Assembly: GCA_023462275.1 (NCBI GenBank)
Contig: JAEWYD010000377.1
Location: 1-9,235 of the forward strand
Source of the DNA: Actinomycetes bacterium
Lineage (GTDB): Bacteria > Actinomycetota > Actinomycetes > Actinomycetales > Cellulomonadaceae
Length of the DNA: 9,235 nt
Direction: 5' to 3'
Of this stretch, positions 5,945 through 9,235 are shown piece by piece (within the stretch, counting starts at the first letter, position 1; each line of letters starts with the position of its first letter). A program made the translations under genes and the position numbers. The notes under the pieces were generated by a model that was not told the DNA's origin, ran no database searches, and saw only the letters and a list, made by a program, of their open reading frames with translations.

Positions 5945-6861
5945 GCGCCCCCTCGCTCCCCGTCATCCGGCAGACCGCGGGGCCCCGCGCCGCCCGGTCC
6001 GCCGAGCGCCGTCGGGCACGCGCCATGGGCGCCGGGCCGGACCGTCGGCCGCGGTGGCTCACCTACGTGCTGCTCGGCGCCTTCATCCTGGCGTCGGCGT
6101 ACCCGCTGTACTTCACCGTGCTGCTCGCGTCGTCGACGTCGGCGGAGATCGCCCAGAACCCGATCCCGTCGCTGATCCCGGGCAGCGAGCTGTTCAGCAA
6201 CCTCAAGCGGGTCCTCAACGCGGACATCGACCTGTGGCAGGCGATCATCAACTCGGTGCTCGTCTCCACGGCCACCGGCATCTCGGTCGTCATGTTCGCC
6301 ACGCTCGCGGGCTACTCGTTCGCCAAGCTCCGGTTCCGGGGCCGCGGGCCCCTGCTGGTCTTCGTGATCGGGACCATGGCCGTGCCGACGCAGCTCGGCA
6401 TCGTGCCGCTGTTCATCGTGATGCGGGAGCTGGGCCTGGTCGGCAGCCTGTGGGCGGTCATCCTGCCCGGCATGGTGACGGCGTTCGGCGTCTTCTGGAT
6501 GACGCAGTACCTCGAGTCCGCGCTCCCCTACGAGCTCGTCGAGGCCGCGCGCGTCGACGGCGCGTCGATGTTCCGGACCTTCTGGAGCGTCGCCCTGCCC
6601 GCGGCCCGACCGGCCGCCGCGATGCTCTTCCTCTTCACGTTCATCGCGTCCTGGACGAACTTCTTCTGGCCCTCGATCGTGCTGGGCACCAAGAACCCGA
6701 CCCTGCCGGTGGCGCTGCAGCTGCTGCAGGCGGGCTTCTTCAAGGACACCGCGCTGATCATGGCCGGCGTCGTGATCTCGGTGATCCCGCTGATCGTGCT
6801 GTTCGTCGCCGCGGGCCGCCAGCTGGTCGCCGGCATCATGCAGGGCGCGGTGAAGGGATGA
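5941..6861 (+). CDS. ABC sugar transporter permease, MalG/UgpE type
   Basis: This 306-residue protein is the partner channel subunit. A basic, Ala/Arg-rich cytoplasmic N-terminus (1-38) precedes about six transmembrane helices, the first at about 40-62. The EAA loop is EAARVDGASMFRTFWSVALP (200-219). The following FIASWTNFFWPSIVL (234-248) and PTLPVALQ (253-260) are standard MalG-type landmarks, and the short C-terminus ends just after the last helix, as usual for this subunit. The start at 5941 is fixed by AAGGAG (5929-5934), 6 nt upstream, and by the ATGA overlap with the preceding stop; an open reading frame extending further upstream is out-of-frame shadow of the first permease. Its stop also overlaps the GH1 start by 4 nt. 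No ATP-binding subunit follows. Confidence 0.95.
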   Translation: MSAPSLPVIRQTAGPRAARSAERRRARAMGAGPDRRPRWLTYVLLGAFILASAYPLYFTVLLASSTSAEIAQNPIPSLIPGSELFSNLKRVLNADIDLWQAIINSVLVSTATGISVVMFATLAGYSFAKLRFRGRGPLLVFVIGTMAVPTQLGIVPLFIVMRELGLVGSLWAVILPGMVTAFGVFWMTQYLESALPYELVEAARVDGASMFRTFWSVALPAARPAAAMLFLFTFIASWTNFFWPSIVLGTKNPTLPVALQLLQAGFFKDTALIMAGVVISVIPLIVLFVAAGRQLVAGIMQGAVKG

Positions 6862-8300
6862 GCCCGACGAACGCCTTCCCGCAGGGCTTCGTGTGGGGTG
6901 CGGCGACGGCCGCCTTCCAGATCGAGGGGGCCGCGGCGGCGGACGGCCGCGCCCCCTCGATCTGGGACACGTTCTGCCGCGTCCCGGGCGCCGTCGTCGG
7001 CGGGGACACCGGCGACGTCGCGTGCGACCACTACCACCGCTGGCCGGACGACCTGGCGCTGCTGACGGAGCTGGACCTGGACGCGTACCGGTTCTCGACG
7101 GCGTGGCCGCGGATCGTGCCCGAGCCCGGCCGCGTGGAGCGCCGGGGCCTCGACTTCTACTCGCGCCTCGTGGACGGCCTGCTCGAGCGGGGCATCACCC
7201 CGTGGGTGACGCTGTACCACTGGGACCTGCCGCAGTGGCTGGAGGACCGGGGCGGCTGGGCGTCGCGCGACGTCGTCGGGCACTTCGCCGACCTGGTCAC
7301 GGCCGTGCGCGACACCCTCGGGGACCGGGTGCGGCACTGGGGCACACTCAACGAGCCGTGGTGCTCGGCGTTCCTCGGCTACGCGGGCGGGCAGCACGCG
7401 CCCGGCCGCCAGGAGCCGCAGGCGGCCGTCAGCGCGACGCACCACCTGCTGCTCGCGCACGGCACCGCCGTGCAGCTGCTGCGGGGGGCGCCCGACGCGA
7501 CGGTCGGCCTCACGCTCAACACGGGCGTCACGGACCCGGCGCACGCCGAGCACCCGGCCGACGCCGTCGCGGCACGCCTGCAGGACGCGATGCAGATGGG
7601 CGTCTTCCTGGGCCCGGCCCTGCAGGGGGCCTACCCGGCGGAGGTCCTGGCAGCGTGGGCGGCGGTGGGCGTCGAGCCCCCGGTGCACGACGGCGACCTC
7701 GCGCTGATCGCGGCGCCGATCGACTACCTGGGCGTGAACTACTACTGCGGCGGCGCCGTGTGCGCGCAGGACCCGGACCCCGCCACCGTCCTGCCGCACG
7801 AGGCGCCGGCCGAGCGGGCGACGTCGGACCCGTTCGTGGGCCTCGGCGACGTGCAGGGCCTCTCCCGCGGCCTGCCCCGGACGGCGATGGGCTGGGAGGT
7901 CCAGCCCGACGGCCTGCGCCGCCTGCTCCTGGGCCTACAGGCGGACTGGACCGGCCCGGCCGGCATCCCGCTGTACGTGACGGAGAACGGCGCGGCCTAC
8001 GCCGACGTCGTCGCCCCGGACGGCAGCGTGCCCGACGCCGAGCGCGCCGCCTACCTGCGCTCGCACACCGCCGCCGTGGCCGACGCCGTCGCGCAGGGGG
8101 CGGACGTGCGCGGGTACTTCGTGTGGTCGCTGCTCGACAACTTCGAGTGGGCGTGGGGGTACGACAAGCGCTTCGGCATCGTCCGCGTGGACTTCGCGAC
8201 GCTGCGCCGCACCGTGAAGGACAGCGGCTGGGCGTTCCGCGACGTCGTTCGGGCGAGCCGGGCACGAGCGGGGAGCGCCGCCGCTACGGTCGACGGGTGA
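6858..8300 (+). CDS. GH1 family beta-glucosidase
   Basis: The 480-residue enzyme is a full-length family 1 glycoside hydrolase, a retaining (beta/alpha)8 barrel. It opens with FVWGAATAAFQIEGA (11-25), the family N-terminal signature. The acid/base is E166 in TLNEP (163-167) and the nucleophile is E376 in VTENG (374-378). Expected subsite -1 residues are all present: Q21, H121 in LYHWDLP, N165, N294 and Y296 in NYY, W423, and E430-W431 in NFEWAWGYD. There is no signal peptide, so it acts in the cytoplasm on sugar brought in by the adjacent transporter, most likely releasing glucose from cellobiose or other beta-glucosides; beta-galactoside or 6-phospho-sugars are alternatives, but the ABC rather than PTS setting argues against phosphorylated substrates. 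The ATG overlaps the permease stop (ATGA), showing tight coupling. The last 15 or so residues (SRARAGSAAATVDG) look unconserved and overlap possible control signals for lacI. Confidence 0.97.
   Translation: MSPTNAFPQGFVWGAATAAFQIEGAAAADGRAPSIWDTFCRVPGAVVGGDTGDVACDHYHRWPDDLALLTELDLDAYRFSTAWPRIVPEPGRVERRGLDFYSRLVDGLLERGITPWVTLYHWDLPQWLEDRGGWASRDVVGHFADLVTAVRDTLGDRVRHWGTLNEPWCSAFLGYAGGQHAPGRQEPQAAVSATHHLLLAHGTAVQLLRGAPDATVGLTLNTGVTDPAHAEHPADAVAARLQDAMQMGVFLGPALQGAYPAEVLAAWAAVGVEPPVHDGDLALIAAPIDYLGVNYYCGGAVCAQDPDPATVLPHEAPAERATSDPFVGLGDVQGLSRGLPRTAMGWEVQPDGLRRLLLGLQADWTGPAGIPLYVTENGAAYADVVAPDGSVPDAERAAYLRSHTAAVADAVAQGADVRGYFVWSLLDNFEWAWGYDKRFGIVRVDFATLRRTVKDSGWAFRDVVRASRARAGSAAATVDG
8285..8299 (+). 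promoter_or_regulatory. Possible leaderless internal promoter for lacI
   Basis: TACGGT (8285-8290) fits the actinobacterial -10 consensus TANNNT and ends 6 nt before the GTG start at 8297, the spacing expected if transcription begins at the start codon itself. No Shine-Dalgarno precedes this GTG, and no clear -35 is visible. It could give the repressor its own low-level transcript in addition to read-through from the operon. Confidence 0.4.
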
Positions 8301-9235
8301 GCAGACCGGCGACCATCCGCCAGGTGGCCGCCCTGGCAGGCGTGTCGCGGGCGACCGCGTCGCGCGTGATCAACGGCGGCCACCTGGTGAGCGCCGAGGC
8401 GCGCCAGGCGGTGGAGCGGGCGATCGCCGAGCTCGACTTCACGCCGAACCCGGTGGCGCGCAGCCTGGCCACGCGGCGGACCGGCTCGGTGGCGCTCGTC
8501 GTGCCGGAGCCGAACGTCCGGCTGCTCACGGACCCGTTCTTCGGGGGCATCGTCAACGGGCTCTCGCTCGCGCTCGAGGACGCGGACCTGCAGATGGTGC
8601 TGCTCATCGCCCGCAACGAGGGCGGCGTGCGCCGGGTGGTCCGCTACCTGACCACCGGCCACGTGGACGGCGCGGTCGTCGCGTCGCACCACCGGGACGA
8701 CGCGCTGAACCGGACGCTGCTCGACGCCGGGCTGCCGTGCGCGTTCATCGGGCGCCCGCTGGGCGTGGCGGACGCGCACTACGTGGACGTGGACAACGCG
8801 ATGGGCGCACGGGCGGCGACGGAACACCTGGTGGCGCGCGGCTGCCGCCGGATCGCGACGATCGCGGGGCCGTCGGACATGAACGCGGGCCTCGACCGGC
8901 TCGTGGGCTGGCGCGAGGCGGTGCGGGCCGCCGGCCTGCCGGACGACGCCGTCGCGTTCGGGGACTTCACCGCCCCGACGGGGGCGGCCGCCATGGCGAC
9001 GCTGCTCGACGCGCACCCGGACCTGGACGGCGTGTTCGTGGCATCCGACCTCATGGCGTCCGGCGCCTTGCAGGTGCTGGCCGCGCGGGGACGACGCGTG
9101 CCCGACGACGTCGCGGTGTTCGGCTTCGACGACCTGGGGGTGGCCGAGTCGACCACTCCCCCGCTGAGCACGGTGGTGCAGCCGGTCCAGGAGATGGCGC
9201 GGGAGGCGGGCAGCATGCTCGCCGCGCTGCTGCGC
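8297..9235 (+). CDS. LacI-family transcriptional repressor (3' end cut by window)
   Basis: A frame open from GTG 8297 to the window edge gives 313 residues without a stop; family members usually have about 330-345, so some 20-30 residues are missing. The N-terminal helix-turn-helix reads TIRQVAALAGVSRATASRVI (6-25), with Ala at 21 where Val is more usual in the recognition helix. The hinge helix contains NPVARSLAT (51-59), with L57 as the residue that normally wedges into the central CG of the operator. The effector domain shows PFFGGIVNGL, FVASD (247-251) and VFGFDD (274-279), the usual periplasmic-binding-protein-like elements. It overlaps the GH1 stop by 4 nt (GTGA). As the last known gene of a transporter plus beta-glucosidase operon, it probably represses that operon through the site at 3402-3415 and is released by the imported sugar or a product. 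Family is certain; ligand and operator are inferred. Confidence 0.95.
   Translation, partial: MSRPATIRQVAALAGVSRATASRVINGGHLVSAEARQAVERAIAELDFTPNPVARSLATRRTGSVALVVPEPNVRLLTDPFFGGIVNGLSLALEDADLQMVLLIARNEGGVRRVVRYLTTGHVDGAVVASHHRDDALNRTLLDAGLPCAFIGRPLGVADAHYVDVDNAMGARAATEHLVARGCRRIATIAGPSDMNAGLDRLVGWREAVRAAGLPDDAVAFGDFTAPTGAAAMATLLDAHPDLDGVFVASDLMASGALQVLAARGRRVPDDVAVFGFDDLGVAESTTPPLSTVVQPVQEMAREAGSMLAALLR

Noticed and set aside
6528..7799. 423-codon minus-strand open frame opposite permease and GH1 genes
   Set aside because: Arg/Val-rich low-complexity translation without motifs; the plus strand carries intact catalytic GH1 residues throughout.
8270..8283. GGGGAGCGCCGCCG, 10 of 14 match to the CebR box just before lacI
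   Set aside because: Only the left half resembles the site; it is not palindromic and lies in coding sequence for Ala/Gly/Ser codons, so the match is likely compositional.

Overview
This is a very GC-rich window with strong third-position G/C bias, GTG and ATG starts, ATGA/GTGA gene overlaps and actinobacterial-style lipoprotein and LacI sequences. It fits the chromosome of a high-GC actinomycete. A Cellulomonas-like Micrococcales member is my best guess, but the genus is an inference from composition and gene content. No mobile element, CRISPR array, tRNA or rRNA was seen.

Left part (1-3276): a plus-strand hemolysin III/PAQR-type membrane protein gene runs toward three minus-strand genes. 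The two directions meet at an elaborate nested hairpin (745-812) that looks like a bidirectional terminator. The minus-strand genes, in transcription order, are a catalase-like-fold protein of unclear activity (2524-3273), a YihY/BrkB-family membrane protein that overlaps it by 17 nt (1362-2540), and a small cupin (853-1263).

Right part (3274-9235): a divergent promoter region of about 270 bp leads into a five-gene carbohydrate operon. It encodes an extracellular lipoprotein sugar-binding protein, two ABC permeases (MalF-like and MalG-like), a cytoplasmic GH1 beta-glucosidase and a LacI-family repressor, which the window cuts off at its 3' end. The last four genes are joined by 4-nt stop/start overlaps. 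A 15-bp hairpin follows the binding-protein gene, as is common where that gene must be expressed more than the permeases. The simplest reading is that the binding protein captures a beta-linked disaccharide or short oligosaccharide (cellobiose-like is favoured), the permeases import it, the GH1 enzyme cleaves it inside the cell, and the LacI protein senses the sugar and represses the operon. No ABC ATPase is encoded here, so an unlinked shared ATPase of the MsiK type is expected.

Regulatory signals are the most interesting part: a near-palindromic LacI-type operator at 3402-3415 resembling the streptomycete CebR box; a cluster of GTCAC/GTGAC repeats around a TTGACA -35 element; and a possible leaderless promoter for lacI inside the 3' tail of the GH1 gene. 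The gene content itself is ordinary for a saprophytic actinobacterium. I found no convincing undescribed system.
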